Shown here: positions 15,907-24,920 of the stretch, in pieces
Layout: each line of letters opens with the position of its first letter
How positions within the stretch are numbered: position 1 is the stretch's first letter
NCBI RefSeq assembly: GCF_024757985.1
Contig: NZ_CP103289.1
Location: 434,001-498,000, forward strand
Direction: 5' to 3'
Length of the DNA stretch: 64,000 nt
Origin: Cellulomonas sp. NS3
Lineage (GTDB): Bacteria > Actinomycetota > Actinomycetes > Actinomycetales > Cellulomonadaceae
Notes under the pieces: model-generated
Seen by the model: only the letters and a program-made list of their open reading frames with translations
Databases searched by the model: none
Told to the model about the DNA's origin: nothing
Position numbers and translations under genes: made by a program

Positions 15907-17073
15907 GTGCGACAGCACCGCATCGACACACCGCGAGAGCCCGACGACCGTCACCTCGTGCGCGGGGCGGGTCGCCCGGTCGTCGCTGCGCCGGCAGGGG
16001 TGTGGCACCCCCGCGCCGGGTCGATCACCGAGCTCCAGCGGACCGCGGGCAACCACGTCGTCGGCCGGCTCCTCCTCGGTGGGGCACAGGGTGCTGCCGG
16101 GGCGCCGACCGTGCAGCGCGCGCCCTACGGCCTGGAGTCGCCGAAGAGCCGGGGCGCCTACGTTGCCGAGGCCGCGCGGCTCCGCCGGGCGCAGCCGAGG
16201 ATGTCCCTCTCGGCCTTCGCCGAGGCCCTGTTGACGCTCGTCGCGGGGGAACTCAAGGCCGCCGGCGTGCCGCCGGTCCGGTGGACGATCAAGGAGAGCG
16301 GCTCCGGCCCGGACGGTGTGTTCAGCTCGACGGACTGGCGGGTCCTGGTCAACACGTCGGCATTCAGCGCGCAGAAGACGCCGCCGAAGGAGATCGGGCT
16401 CCTGACCGACCCGGAGGTCACGGCCGCCGCCGGGACGCTGTACCACGAGGCGCGGCACGCGGACCAGGACGTCGTGATAATCCGGGACCTGCTCGCGCAG
16501 AAGCGGACCGTCGACCAGGTGGTCGCGGCGACGGGCATCCGCAGGAAGACCGTTCAGTCCGTCAGGTCGACGACGTACGCAGCACCGCTCGACGCCGACC
16601 AGAGGGCGCACGCGGCCCGCATGTACGACGTCATGTACGGCCCGAACAACCAGTTCCTGAAGCTACTGATGACGCACCGGAAGCTCTTCGCGGGTCTCGG
16701 CATGCTGGCCGAGCCCGGCTCCCGGCTGCCCGACGGCAAGCGGCACGTCACGACGCTCGCCACCTGGCAGTCGACCACGCTGACGCCGACCCTGGCGCGG
16801 CTGGCCGCGTCGAAGAACCTGACAGCCGCCCAGAAGGACCTTCACACGCGCCTGCGGTCGGTCGACGCGGAGATCACGGCGCTTCTGGTCGTCTGGAAGG
16901 CCGCGCACGTGAAGAAGCCGGCGCCGACGGCGGCGGACGACGTCCGTGTGGCGGCCGGCGACACGCGCGATGCGCTGGACGAGGCCTACCGGAGCCTCGA
17001 GAGCGAGGCGGACGCCTTCTGGGTGGAGGGTCTGGTGGCGGCGGCGCTCGAGCAGAAGCTGGCGAAGCCGTAG
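15907..17073 (+). CDS. secreted-cargo-like protein with eCIS-type N-terminus and HExxH motif
   Basis: 388 residues from GTG 15907, with GGAAGG about seven bases upstream. The N-terminal 75 residues are disordered and carry ITELQRTAGNHVVGRLL followed by TVQRAP. LQRxxGNxxVxRLL plus VQR is a recurrent N-terminal pattern of actinobacterial proteins linked to extracellular contractile injection systems (often DUF4157 proteins). The rest is helical with LYHEARHADQD (H180-E-x-x-H184), a zinc-protease-like motif. There is no signal peptide. No sheath, tube or baseplate genes occur in this window, so it may be an orphan cargo or toxin. The 5' side is divergent from the Y-RNA array. Confidence 0.6.
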   Translation: MRQHRIDTPREPDDRHLVRGAGRPVVAAPAGVWHPRAGSITELQRTAGNHVVGRLLLGGAQGAAGAPTVQRAPYGLESPKSRGAYVAEAARLRRAQPRMSLSAFAEALLTLVAGELKAAGVPPVRWTIKESGSGPDGVFSSTDWRVLVNTSAFSAQKTPPKEIGLLTDPEVTAAAGTLYHEARHADQDVVIIRDLLAQKRTVDQVVAATGIRRKTVQSVRSTTYAAPLDADQRAHAARMYDVMYGPNNQFLKLLMTHRKLFAGLGMLAEPGSRLPDGKRHVTTLATWQSTTLTPTLARLAASKNLTAAQKDLHTRLRSVDAEITALLVVWKAAHVKKPAPTAADDVRVAAGDTRDALDEAYRSLESEADAFWVEGLVAAALEQKLAKP

Positions 17074-17123
17074 GTCGTCCGTGCGCGGCTCGCTGACGAC
17101 GCCCCTCAGGCGCGCCGCGACGG

Positions 17124-17276
17124 TCAGCGCTCGGCGGGATGGAACATCGCGGACATGCGCGGAACGACCGGCCCGTACCAGCGCTCAGGCGGCAGGTCGG
17201 CGGCGTCGACGTCCACGTCCCCGAGGACGTCGAAGCCGATCAGGTCACCCGGTAGCGCACGGTCTCCAGGACTCAC
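17124..17276 (-). CDS. small hypothetical protein
   Basis: 50 residues from GTG 17276, with GAGGG eight bases upstream, ending at TGA 17124. The composition (Asp- and Pro-rich, PGDLIGFDVLGDVDVDA, PERWYGPVV) looks like real protein, and it starts just after the stop of the small ORF upstream on the same strand, so the two are probably co-translated. Family unknown. Confidence 0.35.
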   Translation of the reverse strand: MSPGDRALPGDLIGFDVLGDVDVDAADLPPERWYGPVVPRMSAMFHPAER

Positions 17277-17286
17277 GACGTCGCCC

Positions 17287-17496
17287 TCAACCGAGGAACG
17301 GCACGTCCGACTGCGTTACCGCTGCGACGACGAGTTCCGACAGGATCGCGGAGAGCACCACGCCGAGATCGACCCCGATGGCGCGGCTCGCGACTGTGCG
17401 CACTTCTGCCCGCGCGCGGTTCCTCGGTGTCTCCATCTCGGCCTCCCATGCACGCACACGGATCTCGTGCTCAGCCTGGGCGCGGGAGTACGCCAT
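17287..17496 (-). CDS. small hypothetical protein, possibly 5'-truncated
   Basis: 69 residues from ATG 17496. It has a charged helical N-terminus (AQAEHEIRVRAWEAEMETP) and a hydrophobic C-terminal segment (GVDLGVVLSAILSELVVAAV). The same frame stays open and protein-like for about 25 codons upstream (NPAFREWERRRAALQREQ), but with no usable start before the terminator at 17615. This suggests a truncated gene. The codon third-position GC here is lower than in its neighbours. It lies beside a tRNA gene, a common integration site, so it may be a remnant of a mobile element. Confidence 0.35.
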   Translation of the reverse strand: MAYSRAQAEHEIRVRAWEAEMETPRNRARAEVRTVASRAIGVDLGVVLSAILSELVVAAVTQSDVPFLG

Positions 17497-17614
17497 GTCG
17501 TGCTCGCGTTGTTCAGCCTCCTGCTCACGCTGAAGGGCCGCTCGTCGGCGCTCCCACTCACGGAAGGCGGGGTTCGGCCGGCTCGACGTCCGGCTGCGCG
17601 AGCACCGGACAGCG

Positions 17615-17651
17615 AGAAGGCCAGGTCGGATGCGTCCTGACCTGGCCTTCT
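17615..17651 (-). terminator. terminator of tRNA-Gly
   Basis: 13-bp perfect stem AGAAGGCCAGGTC / GACCTGGCCTTCT starting three bases past the tRNA CCA end. Confidence 0.75.
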
Positions 17652-17653
17652 GG

Positions 17654-17727
17654 TGGAGCGGGTGACGAGAATCGAACTCGCGCTATCAGCTTGGGAAGCT
17701 GAAGTTCTACCACTGAACTACACCCGC
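17654..17727 (-). tRNA. tRNA-Gly (anticodon CCC)
   Basis: Minus strand: acceptor GCGGGTG / CACCCGC, D-arm TAGTTCAGTGGTAGAAC, anticodon arm TCAGC-TTCCCAA-GCTGA giving CCC, T-arm GCGAG-TTCGATT-CTCGT, discriminator T and an encoded CCA. All arms pair, and it is read in the normal order, unlike the permuted elements near 15.4 kb. Confidence 0.96.
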
Positions 17728-17918
17728 ACTGCTGTGCTCGCACTGCCGGACGTACCCTCCGAGGAGGGCCCGGCGCCAGCGCGCGCACCATCATACCGAC
17801 GCAGCCCGTTCCGTCGAATCCCCGGTCCGGGCCGGTGTGCCGCGGCGCCAGCCAGGCCGCACGCCCGTCCCACCGTGGTGCCCGTCCCGCCGCAGTGCCT
17901 GTCACGGCGCGGCGTCGG

Positions 17919-19136
17919 TCAGACCCGCCCCACCGACAGCGTGAACGTCCCCGACCGCGACTCGCCGGGCTCGAGCACGAAGACCCCGGTGCCCTCGACG
18001 CCGGCGTCGTGCAGCGCGAAGCCGTCGTTGACGTTCGTCACGGGTTCGACCGCGAAGTGCGTGCGCCGCCGCGGCAGGTACACCACGAGGTGGGAGTAGA
18101 CGTCGTCCATGCCGAGCCGGACCTCCACGCCGTGGTCCGGGTACGTCCAGCGCACGGGCTCGCCTGGGCGCAGGCCCGTGAGCACGTCGTCGACGAAGGC
18201 GGTGCCGAGCGGGCGCGGCTCGCGGTAGTCGGCGCGGGCGCGCACCACCCCGGCGGACGTGACGGCCATCGCGGACTCGAGCGCGTAGCCGCGGTCGGCG
18301 GGGACGTGCAGGACGGCGTCGGAGCCGGGGAGCGTGCCCGACGACGCGCCCGCCGAGGTCGACGGGGTGGGCGTGGGCGCGTCGCCCTCGTCGGACCCGT
18401 CCGCAGCGACTGACGACGGCGTCGTGAACGCGGCCGGCGTCAGGCGGCGCTGGAAGTACGGGTGGTGGCCGAACCCCGCGGGGAACGGCTCGGCGTCGAC
18501 GTTCTCGACCGTCGTCGTGACGCGCAGGTCCGTGCCGTCGAGCTCGTAGACGAGCCGCGAGCGGAACCGCCAGGGGAAGTTCACGCCGACGAGGTCCCGG
18601 GTGTCGAGCTCGAGCTCGACGCGTGCCGCGGTCCGGTCGACGACGCGCCACGTGTAGGACGCGACGGCGCCGTGCATCGCGGTCCCGTCGGCGGCGTTGT
18701 GCGCGAGCGTCCACGTGCGCCCTCGGAAGCGCAGGACGCCGTCGCGGATGCGGTTCGACCACGGCACGAGCGGGAAGCTCGCGCACTTCTCCGGGGCGCC
18801 GTAGACGGTCGGGCGCGCGGGCCGCAGCAGGTCGAGCCAGCGGCCGTCGACGAGCACGCGGCCGAACGCGAGCGACCCGCCGGTGCCGGGCAGCACGCCG
18901 AGCTCCCAGGTGTCGGAGCGCAGCGTCACCACGCGCGGGTCGACGGGCAGGGAGGCCGGCTCGGGCGCGGTGAGCGCGTTCAGCAGGCTCGTGGCCGCCA
19001 GCGTGTCGGGCGTGCTCGTGCTCGTGCTCGTCGTGGTCGTCACGTGGGCCCCCCGGGTCGTCGTCGGCGCCGGGACGGTCCCCGTCACCGCAGTGCGCTG
19101 CGCCCGGGCGGACGCCCGGCTCGTCGTGACGCTCAC
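17919..19136 (-). CDS. galM: aldose 1-epimerase (galactose mutarotase family)
   Basis: 405 residues from GTG 19136, overlapping the stop of the GH94 gene by GTGA. The first 60 residues are Ser/Thr-rich and low-complexity (TTTTSTSTSTS), so GTG 19043 is an alternative start. The mutarotase fold follows: FPLVPWSNRIRDG, GTAMHGAV, GFGHHPYFQR with the catalytic His pair, DDVYSHLVVYLP and the C-terminal AVEPVTNVNDG. It interconverts the anomers of free sugar. In this operon it would handle the glucose released by phosphorolysis. The central loop (about residues 255-285) is an Asp/Ala/Thr-rich insertion. Confidence 0.88.
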   Translation of the reverse strand: MSVTTSRASARAQRTAVTGTVPAPTTTRGAHVTTTTSTSTSTPDTLAATSLLNALTAPEPASLPVDPRVVTLRSDTWELGVLPGTGGSLAFGRVLVDGRWLDLLRPARPTVYGAPEKCASFPLVPWSNRIRDGVLRFRGRTWTLAHNAADGTAMHGAVASYTWRVVDRTAARVELELDTRDLVGVNFPWRFRSRLVYELDGTDLRVTTTVENVDAEPFPAGFGHHPYFQRRLTPAAFTTPSSVAADGSDEGDAPTPTPSTSAGASSGTLPGSDAVLHVPADRGYALESAMAVTSAGVVRARADYREPRPLGTAFVDDVLTGLRPGEPVRWTYPDHGVEVRLGMDDVYSHLVVYLPRRRTHFAVEPVTNVNDGFALHDAGVEGTGVFVLEPGESRSGTFTLSVGRV

Positions 19137-21532
19137 CCGAGCACCACGTCGACGACCGACCCGTCCTGCAGCAGGCACTCGGGTGCCACGTCGCCCTCGA
19201 CGGCGGTCCCGTCGACCGTGAGCCGGGCGACGCCGCTGCAGACGTGGTCGGGGTTCGTGACCCGGACGGTCACGTCGCGGCCGCGGAACCGGCGTCGCAC
19301 CTCGAAGCCGTCCCACGCGGACGGGATCGACGGGTCGACGCGCAGGCCCGCGGCGGTCGGGCGGACGCCGAGCAGGTGCTGCGTCACGGCCACGTACGTC
19401 CAGCTCGCGGTCCCGGTGAGCCACGGGTTGCGGGACTGCCCGAAGCGCGGCGACGCGGGGCCGTGCGTGAACTGGCTGTACACGTAGGGCTCGACCTGGT
19501 GCGTCTCGGCGTCGTCCTCGTACCGGGCCGGCAGGTACGCGCGGTAGTACTCGTACGCCCGGTCGCCGCGGCCGAGCATCGCCTCGGCGACGACGGCCCA
19601 GGAGTTTGCGTGGCAGAAGATGCCGCCGTTCTCCTTGTGCCCGGGCGGGAAGACGAGCAGCGACAGGCCGATGCCCTCGATGGGCTTGGTGTGCGGCGGG
19701 TCGCACAGCGCGATGCCGTGCTCCGACGCGAGGTGCTCGTGCACCGAGTCCATCGCCTGGCGCGCGCGGCCCAGGTTCGCGACCCCGGAGATGACGGCCC
19801 AGACGTTGGGCTCGAGGTAGATGCGGCCCTCGTCGGCGGTCGCGGTGCCGAGCGGCGCCCCGACGGCGGAGATCCCGCGGATGTACCAGCCGCCGTCCCA
19901 CGCCTTCTCGGCGTCCTCGAGCAGGAGCTCGAGCTGCTCGGCGCACCACGTGACGACCTCGGTGCGCTCGAGGAGCGACGCGAGCTCACCTACCTGGCGC
20001 AGGCCGTTGGCCAGCAGGAACGTCGAGAACATCGACTCGCCCTCGGTGCCGAACTGGATGCAGTCGTTCCAGTCGGCGTCGAGGCCCTGGACCAGGCCGT
20101 GCGCGCCGCGGTGCTCGAGCGAGAACCGCAGCGCCTGCGCCAGGTGGCCGAGCACGGTGTCCTCGCCGGCGTCCGCGTAGGGCAGCACGGTGTCGAGGTA
20201 GGACGCGTCGCCGGTCTCGTCGACGAGCGCCGCGACCGAGAGCGGGAGCCACAGGGCGTCGTCGCTGCGGTAGTCCTCGAGCGCCGGCGTCGGCTCCTTG
20301 CCGGGCGTGTGCGTGAGCGGCTTGATGAGCGGCAGCGCGCCGCCCTCGGCCGTCTGCCCGGTGAGCAGCAGGTCGAGGCGCTCGCGGGCGGCCTCGGGGA
20401 TCGAGTGGACGACCGAGAGGATGTCCTGCGCGGTGTCGCGGTAGCCGAGGCCGTCGCGCCCGCCGGTCTCGATGAGCGACACCCCGCGCGACCAGCTGAA
20501 CGTCATGTGCGTCTGGTAGGCGTGCCACACGTTGACCATCGAGTTCAGCTGCGGGTCCGGGGTCGTGACCTGGAGCGGCGCGAGGTGCCCGGCCCACTCG
20601 GCGCGGATGGCGGCGAGCTCGGTCGCGATCCGCTCGGGCGTCGCGAACTCCGCGACCGACTCGCGCCCGGGCCGCACGGTCACCGTGCCGTCGCCCCACT
20701 CGGCGTCGGGCGAGCCGACCCCGAGCGTGTAGACGACCTGCCGGGTCTCGCCCGGCACGAGCTCGACGCGCACGTGCAGCGACGCGCACGCGTTGTCGCC
20801 GACCGTCTCGCTGCCCGAGCACGTGCCCCGCTCGACCGCCACCGGGTCGCGCGGCGTGCGGTACGGGCCCAGGAACAGGTCGCGGTCGGTGTCGAACGAC
20901 ACGACGTCGGCGCCCGTGACCGTGAACCAGCACTCGCTGAACACGTCGCGCGTCGAGTTCAGGCGGTGGATGAAGCCGTCGGAGTACGACGCGCGCACGA
21001 CGTACTGGCTGTACTGGAGGTTCAGCAGGTCCTGCTGGTGGCTCCACTCGTTCGCCAGCTCGGCGTACGAGAACAGCGAGACCGTGCGCGGCGTCGTCCC
21101 CGTGTTCGTGACCTCGACGGACCAGTGCTCGAACGCCTGGCCCTGCGGCACGAACGTCGTCATCTCGGTGCGGATCCCGCGGTGGTCGGACTCGAACACC
21201 GAGTAGCCGAGCCCGTGCCGCACGCGCGCGACGTACGGGTCCGGCCCCTCGAGCGGCGTGCCGACCGGCTGCCACGACGCGGACCAGAAGGCCCCGTCGG
21301 CGTCGTCCCGCAGGTACACGAAGCGGCCCGGCTCGTCCTGCGGCACGCCGTTGAAGCGCATCCGCAGGAGCCGGCCCGTCCCTCCCGACCGGAAGAACGA
21401 GAAGCCGCCCGCGTTCTGCGTGACGATGCCCCCGTAGAGCCGCGATCCCAGGTAGTTGCTCCAGGACCGCGGCGTGTCGGGGCGCGTGAGGACGTACTCG
21501 CACGCGTCGTCGTCGAAGTAGCCGTACCGCAT
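19133..21532 (-). CDS. GH94 family disaccharide phosphorylase, acceptor unknown
   Basis: 799 residues with the full GH94 layout: N-terminal beta-sandwich (MRYGYFDDDACEYVLTRPDT), helical linker, and an (alpha/alpha)6 barrel with the catalytic Asp in GLGYRDTAQD and the phosphate-site region [18 protein letters not shown]. It differs from cellobiose phosphorylase throughout the acceptor region (for example IETGGRDGLGYRD in place of [13 protein letters not shown]), so it probably uses another beta-glucoside or related disaccharide. GTAGGAGGA lies before ATG 21532. It is the second gene of the operon, 44 bases after the cellobiose phosphorylase stop. Confidence 0.88.
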   Translation of the reverse strand: MRYGYFDDDACEYVLTRPDTPRSWSNYLGSRLYGGIVTQNAGGFSFFRSGGTGRLLRMRFNGVPQDEPGRFVYLRDDADGAFWSASWQPVGTPLEGPDPYVARVRHGLGYSVFESDHRGIRTEMTTFVPQGQAFEHWSVEVTNTGTTPRTVSLFSYAELANEWSHQQDLLNLQYSQYVVRASYSDGFIHRLNSTRDVFSECWFTVTGADVVSFDTDRDLFLGPYRTPRDPVAVERGTCSGSETVGDNACASLHVRVELVPGETRQVVYTLGVGSPDAEWGDGTVTVRPGRESVAEFATPERIATELAAIRAEWAGHLAPLQVTTPDPQLNSMVNVWHAYQTHMTFSWSRGVSLIETGGRDGLGYRDTAQDILSVVHSIPEAARERLDLLLTGQTAEGGALPLIKPLTHTPGKEPTPALEDYRSDDALWLPLSVAALVDETGDASYLDTVLPYADAGEDTVLGHLAQALRFSLEHRGAHGLVQGLDADWNDCIQFGTEGESMFSTFLLANGLRQVGELASLLERTEVVTWCAEQLELLLEDAEKAWDGGWYIRGISAVGAPLGTATADEGRIYLEPNVWAVISGVANLGRARQAMDSVHEHLASEHGIALCDPPHTKPIEGIGLSLLVFPPGHKENGGIFCHANSWAVVAEAMLGRGDRAYEYYRAYLPARYEDDAETHQVEPYVYSQFTHGPASPRFGQSRNPWLTGTASWTYVAVTQHLLGVRPTAAGLRVDPSIPSAWDGFEVRRRFRGRDVTVRVTNPDHVCSGVARLTVDGTAVEGDVAPECLLQDGSVVDVVLG

Positions 21533-21576
21533 CGTCGCAGTGTCCTCCTACGGCACCGTCCGGTGACCCCGGGGGG

Positions 21577-24057
21577 TCAGACGGTGACCTCGACCCGGAC
21601 GGTGGACCCGGCCGGGGCGTAGGGGACCGTGTTGCCGTCGACGGGCGTGCCGTCCACGACCAGCGTGCCGCGAGCGCCGGGGGTGCCGGAGTTCGTCACG
21701 TGGATCTCGTACGTCGCGCCGCGCGCCGTCCGGGTCACGGTGAACTCCGGGACCTCGGGGCCGATCTGCGGGTCGACGACGAGCCCGTCGTACCCGGGGC
21801 GGACCCCGAGCAGGTACTGGCTCACGGCGACGAAGTTCCACGCGGCGGTCCCGGTGAGCCAGGAGTTCTTGGCCTCGCCGTGCCGCACGGCCTCCTTGCC
21901 CGCGATCATCTGCGCGTACACGTACGGCTCGAGCTTGTGGACGTCCGAGATCTCCTCGCGGTACGCCGGCGTGATCCGCTTGTAGTAGTCGAACGCCTGC
22001 GCGCCGCGACCCACGACCGTCTCGCCGATGATGACCCACGGGTTGTTGTGGCAGAAGATCCCGCCGTTCTCCTTGTACCCGGGCGGGTACGTGGAGACCT
22101 CGCCGAGCTCGATCTGGTAGCTCGTGTACGCGGGGTGCTGGAGGACCATGCCGTGGTCGGTCGCGAGGTGCTCGTTGACCGCGTTGAGCGCCTTGATGGC
22201 GGGGCTGCCCTTGGCCTCGGGCGTGGTCGGGTCCGTGCCCTCGACGCCGATGCCCGCCATGACGGCGAAGCCCTGCGGCTCGATCCAGATCTTGCCCTCG
22301 GGCTTCTCGTCGGTGCCGATCTTGTTCCCGTAGAAGTCGTAGGCCCGCAGGAACCAGTCGCCGTCCCAGCCGTGGGACAGGACCGCGGCCCGCATCTCCT
22401 CGACCGCGGCACGCGCCTCGGCGGCGACGTCGGTCAGGCCCCGACGCTCCGCGAGCTCGGCGTACTCGGCGCCGTAGAGGACGAACTGGGCGGCGATGAA
22501 CACGGACTCCGCGACGCCGCCGGCCTGGTTCTCGGTCGTCTGGAACGACTCGCCGGGCTCGGTCGAGAAGCAGTTCAGGTTGAGGCAGTCGTTCCAGTCG
22601 GCGCGCCCGATGAGCGGCAGGCCGTGCGGGCCGCGGTTGTCGACCGTGAACCGGAACGAGCGCGTCAGGTGCTCGAACAGCGGCTCGGCGAGCGACTCGT
22701 CGTTGTCGAACGGGACCTGCTCGTCGAGGATCGAGAAGTCGCCCGACTCCTTGATGTACGCGGCCACGCCGGCGATGAGCCACAGCGGGTCGTCGTTGAA
22801 GCCCGAGCCGATGTCGTTGTTCCCGCGCTTCGTGAGCGGCTGGTACTGGTGGTACGCCGACCCGTCGGAGAACTGCGTCGCGGCGATGTCGAGGATGCGC
22901 TCGCGGGCGCGCTCGGGGATGAGGTGCACGAACCCGAGGAGGTCCTGGTTGGAGTCGCGGAAGCCCATCCCGCGGCCGATCCCGGTCTCGAAGTACGACG
23001 CCGAGCGCGACATGTTGAACGTGACCATGCACTGGTACTGGTTCCACACGTTGACCATGCGGTCGAGCTTCTCGTCGGTGCTGGACACCGAGTAGCCGGA
23101 CAGCAGCGTCGTCCAGTGCGCGCGGAGCGCCTCGAACGCGGCGTCCGTCTGCTCCTCGGTCGCGAAGCGCGCGAGCAGCTCGTGGGCGCCCGTCTTGTTG
23201 ACGACCTGCAGGTCGTCGTCCGCCCACTTCTCGTCCTGCGGGTTCTCGAGGTACCCGAGCACGAACGTGTACGACGTCGACGCGCCCGGCTCCAGCGTGA
23301 CCTCGAGCGAGTGCGACCCGATCGGGTACCAGCCCGAGGCCACCGAGTTCTCCGACTTCCCGGCGAACGGCACGGCCGCCTCGCCGAGCCCGTTGTAGGC
23401 GCCGACGAACGTGTCGCGGTCCGTGTCGAAGCCCGTGGCGCGGGCGTTGACGCCGTAGACGGCGTAGTGGTCGCGGCGCTCGCGGTACTCGGTCTTGTGG
23501 TAGATCGCGGTGCCCGTCGGGCCGTCGGCCTCGACCTCGACCTCGCCGATCGACAGGTTGCGCTGGTAGTTCGTCTGGTCGTCCTGGGCGTTCCACAGGC
23601 AGAACTCGACGAACGAGAAGAGCGTGACGGTCTTGGCGGCGTCCGAGGTGTTGGTCAACGTGACCTTCTGGACCTCGGCGTTCTCGCCCATCGGCACGAA
23701 GAACAGCGTCTGCACCGACAGGCCGTTGCGCTCGCCCGTGATGGTGGAGTAGCCCAGGCCGTGACGGGCCTCGAAGTGGTCGAGCTCGGCCTTGACCGGC
23801 ATCCACGACGGGGTCCAGACGTCGCCGCCGTCGTTGACGTAGAAGTAGCGGCCGCCGGCGTCCGTGGGGATGTTGTTGTAGCGGTAGCGCGTCAGGCGCC
23901 GCATCTTGGCGTCGCGGTAGAACGAGTACCCGCCCGACTGGTGCGACAGGAGCGAGAAGAACTGCTCCGACCCGAGGTAGTTGATCCACGGGTAAGGCGT
24001 GTGGGGGGTCGTGATGACGTACTCACGGGACTCGTCGTCGAAGTGGCCGTAACGCAT
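21577..24057 (-). CDS. cbp: cellobiose phosphorylase (GH94)
   Basis: 826 residues. From the N-terminus ([20 protein letters not shown]) to the C-terminus ([14 protein letters not shown]) it matches what I recall of Cellulomonas cellobiose phosphorylases almost residue for residue. The catalytic acid is Asp in [10 protein letters not shown], and the phosphate-binding region is [18 protein letters not shown]. It converts cellobiose plus phosphate to glucose 1-phosphate plus glucose in the cytoplasm. ATG 24057 is chosen because the family begins with MRYGHF. First gene of a three-gene operon, behind a CebR-like operator. Confidence 0.97.
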   Translation of the reverse strand: MRYGHFDDESREYVITTPHTPYPWINYLGSEQFFSLLSHQSGGYSFYRDAKMRRLTRYRYNNIPTDAGGRYFYVNDGGDVWTPSWMPVKAELDHFEARHGLGYSTITGERNGLSVQTLFFVPMGENAEVQKVTLTNTSDAAKTVTLFSFVEFCLWNAQDDQTNYQRNLSIGEVEVEADGPTGTAIYHKTEYRERRDHYAVYGVNARATGFDTDRDTFVGAYNGLGEAAVPFAGKSENSVASGWYPIGSHSLEVTLEPGASTSYTFVLGYLENPQDEKWADDDLQVVNKTGAHELLARFATEEQTDAAFEALRAHWTTLLSGYSVSSTDEKLDRMVNVWNQYQCMVTFNMSRSASYFETGIGRGMGFRDSNQDLLGFVHLIPERARERILDIAATQFSDGSAYHQYQPLTKRGNNDIGSGFNDDPLWLIAGVAAYIKESGDFSILDEQVPFDNDESLAEPLFEHLTRSFRFTVDNRGPHGLPLIGRADWNDCLNLNCFSTEPGESFQTTENQAGGVAESVFIAAQFVLYGAEYAELAERRGLTDVAAEARAAVEEMRAAVLSHGWDGDWFLRAYDFYGNKIGTDEKPEGKIWIEPQGFAVMAGIGVEGTDPTTPEAKGSPAIKALNAVNEHLATDHGMVLQHPAYTSYQIELGEVSTYPPGYKENGGIFCHNNPWVIIGETVVGRGAQAFDYYKRITPAYREEISDVHKLEPYVYAQMIAGKEAVRHGEAKNSWLTGTAAWNFVAVSQYLLGVRPGYDGLVVDPQIGPEVPEFTVTRTARGATYEIHVTNSGTPGARGTLVVDGTPVDGNTVPYAPAGSTVRVEVTV

Positions 24058-24150
24058 GCGTGCGCCTCTCGGGTGCTGGGTGTGTCGCGCCGTCCCCGGG
24101 TGCTCGCCGCGGCTTCGCGGTGGTCGGTCGGGACCGGTGGGACGTCGGTG

Positions 24151-24164
24151 CGAGAGCGCTCCCA
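24151..24164. promoter_or_regulatory. CebR/CelR-type operator upstream of cbp
   Basis: Read on the minus strand the site is TGGGAGCGCTCTCG, matching 12 of 14 positions of the TGGGAGCGCTCCCA palindrome bound by actinobacterial cellobiose repressors of the LacI family. It lies just downstream of a possible promoter (TTCCCC, 17 bases, TATGCT at 24183-24188) and about 95 bases before the cbp start. Confidence 0.75.
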
Positions 24165-24343
24165 TGCGACCTCACGGGAGGAAGCATAGCCGCCGCCCCT
24201 GCGCGGGGGAACGGCCGGGTGAGCGCGTTCCCGGGTGACGTGCGCGGCGTGCTGGACGGGCGTCCGGCGTTCACCGGCACGGGCGGCCGCCGGACGGTGG
24301 TCGGTCCCGGCGCGCACGCCCGGGCGACCGTTACCGTTGCCCC

Positions 24344-24919
24344 GTGCTGCTCTCCGATCGTGACATCCGCGCCGAGCTCGACTCCGGGCGGGTCGTGCTC
24401 GACCCGTACGAGCCCGCGATGATCCAGCCGTCGAGCATCGACGTGCGGCTCGACCGGTTCTTCCGGCTCTTCGACAACCACAAGTACCCGGTCATCGACC
24501 CCTCGGCCGACCAGCCGGACCTCACGCGCCTCGTCGAGGTCGAGGGCTCCGAGCCGTTCGTGCTGCACCCCGGGGAGTTCGTGCTCGGCTCGACGTACGA
24601 GGCCGTCACGCTGCCCGACGACGTCGCGGCCCGCCTCGAGGGCAAGTCCTCGCTCGGCCGGCTCGGTCTGCTCACGCACTCGACCGCCGGGTTCATCGAC
24701 CCGGGCTTCTCCGGCCACGTGACGCTCGAGCTCTCGAACGTCGCGACCCTGCCGATCCTGCTGTGGCCCGGCATGAAGATCGGCCAGCTGTGCTTCTTCC
24801 GGCTGTCCTCCGCGTCGGAGTTCCCGTACGGCTCCGAGCGCTACGGCTCGCGCTACCAGGGCCAGCGGGGCCCGACGGCGTCGCGGTCCTGGCAGAGCTT
24901 CCACCGCACGGACGTCTGA
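24344..24919 (+). CDS. dcd: dCTP deaminase
   Basis: 191 residues, the normal family length. Trimeric dUTPase-fold landmarks are [34 protein letters not shown] (with the catalytic Glu and Ser/Arg neighbourhood) and [12 protein letters not shown] at the C-terminus. It deaminates dCTP to dUTP (or dUMP in bifunctional forms) for dTMP synthesis. GTG start at 24344. The next gene begins two bases after its stop. Confidence 0.96.
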   Translation: MLLSDRDIRAELDSGRVVLDPYEPAMIQPSSIDVRLDRFFRLFDNHKYPVIDPSADQPDLTRLVEVEGSEPFVLHPGEFVLGSTYEAVTLPDDVAARLEGKSSLGRLGLLTHSTAGFIDPGFSGHVTLELSNVATLPILLWPGMKIGQLCFFRLSSASEFPYGSERYGSRYQGQRGPTASRSWQSFHRTDV

Positions 24920-24920
24920 C

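Noticed and set aside
24219-24232. Second CebR site (GAACGCGCTC)
   Set aside because: The spacing of the half-sites differs from the 14-base palindrome, so it was not counted.
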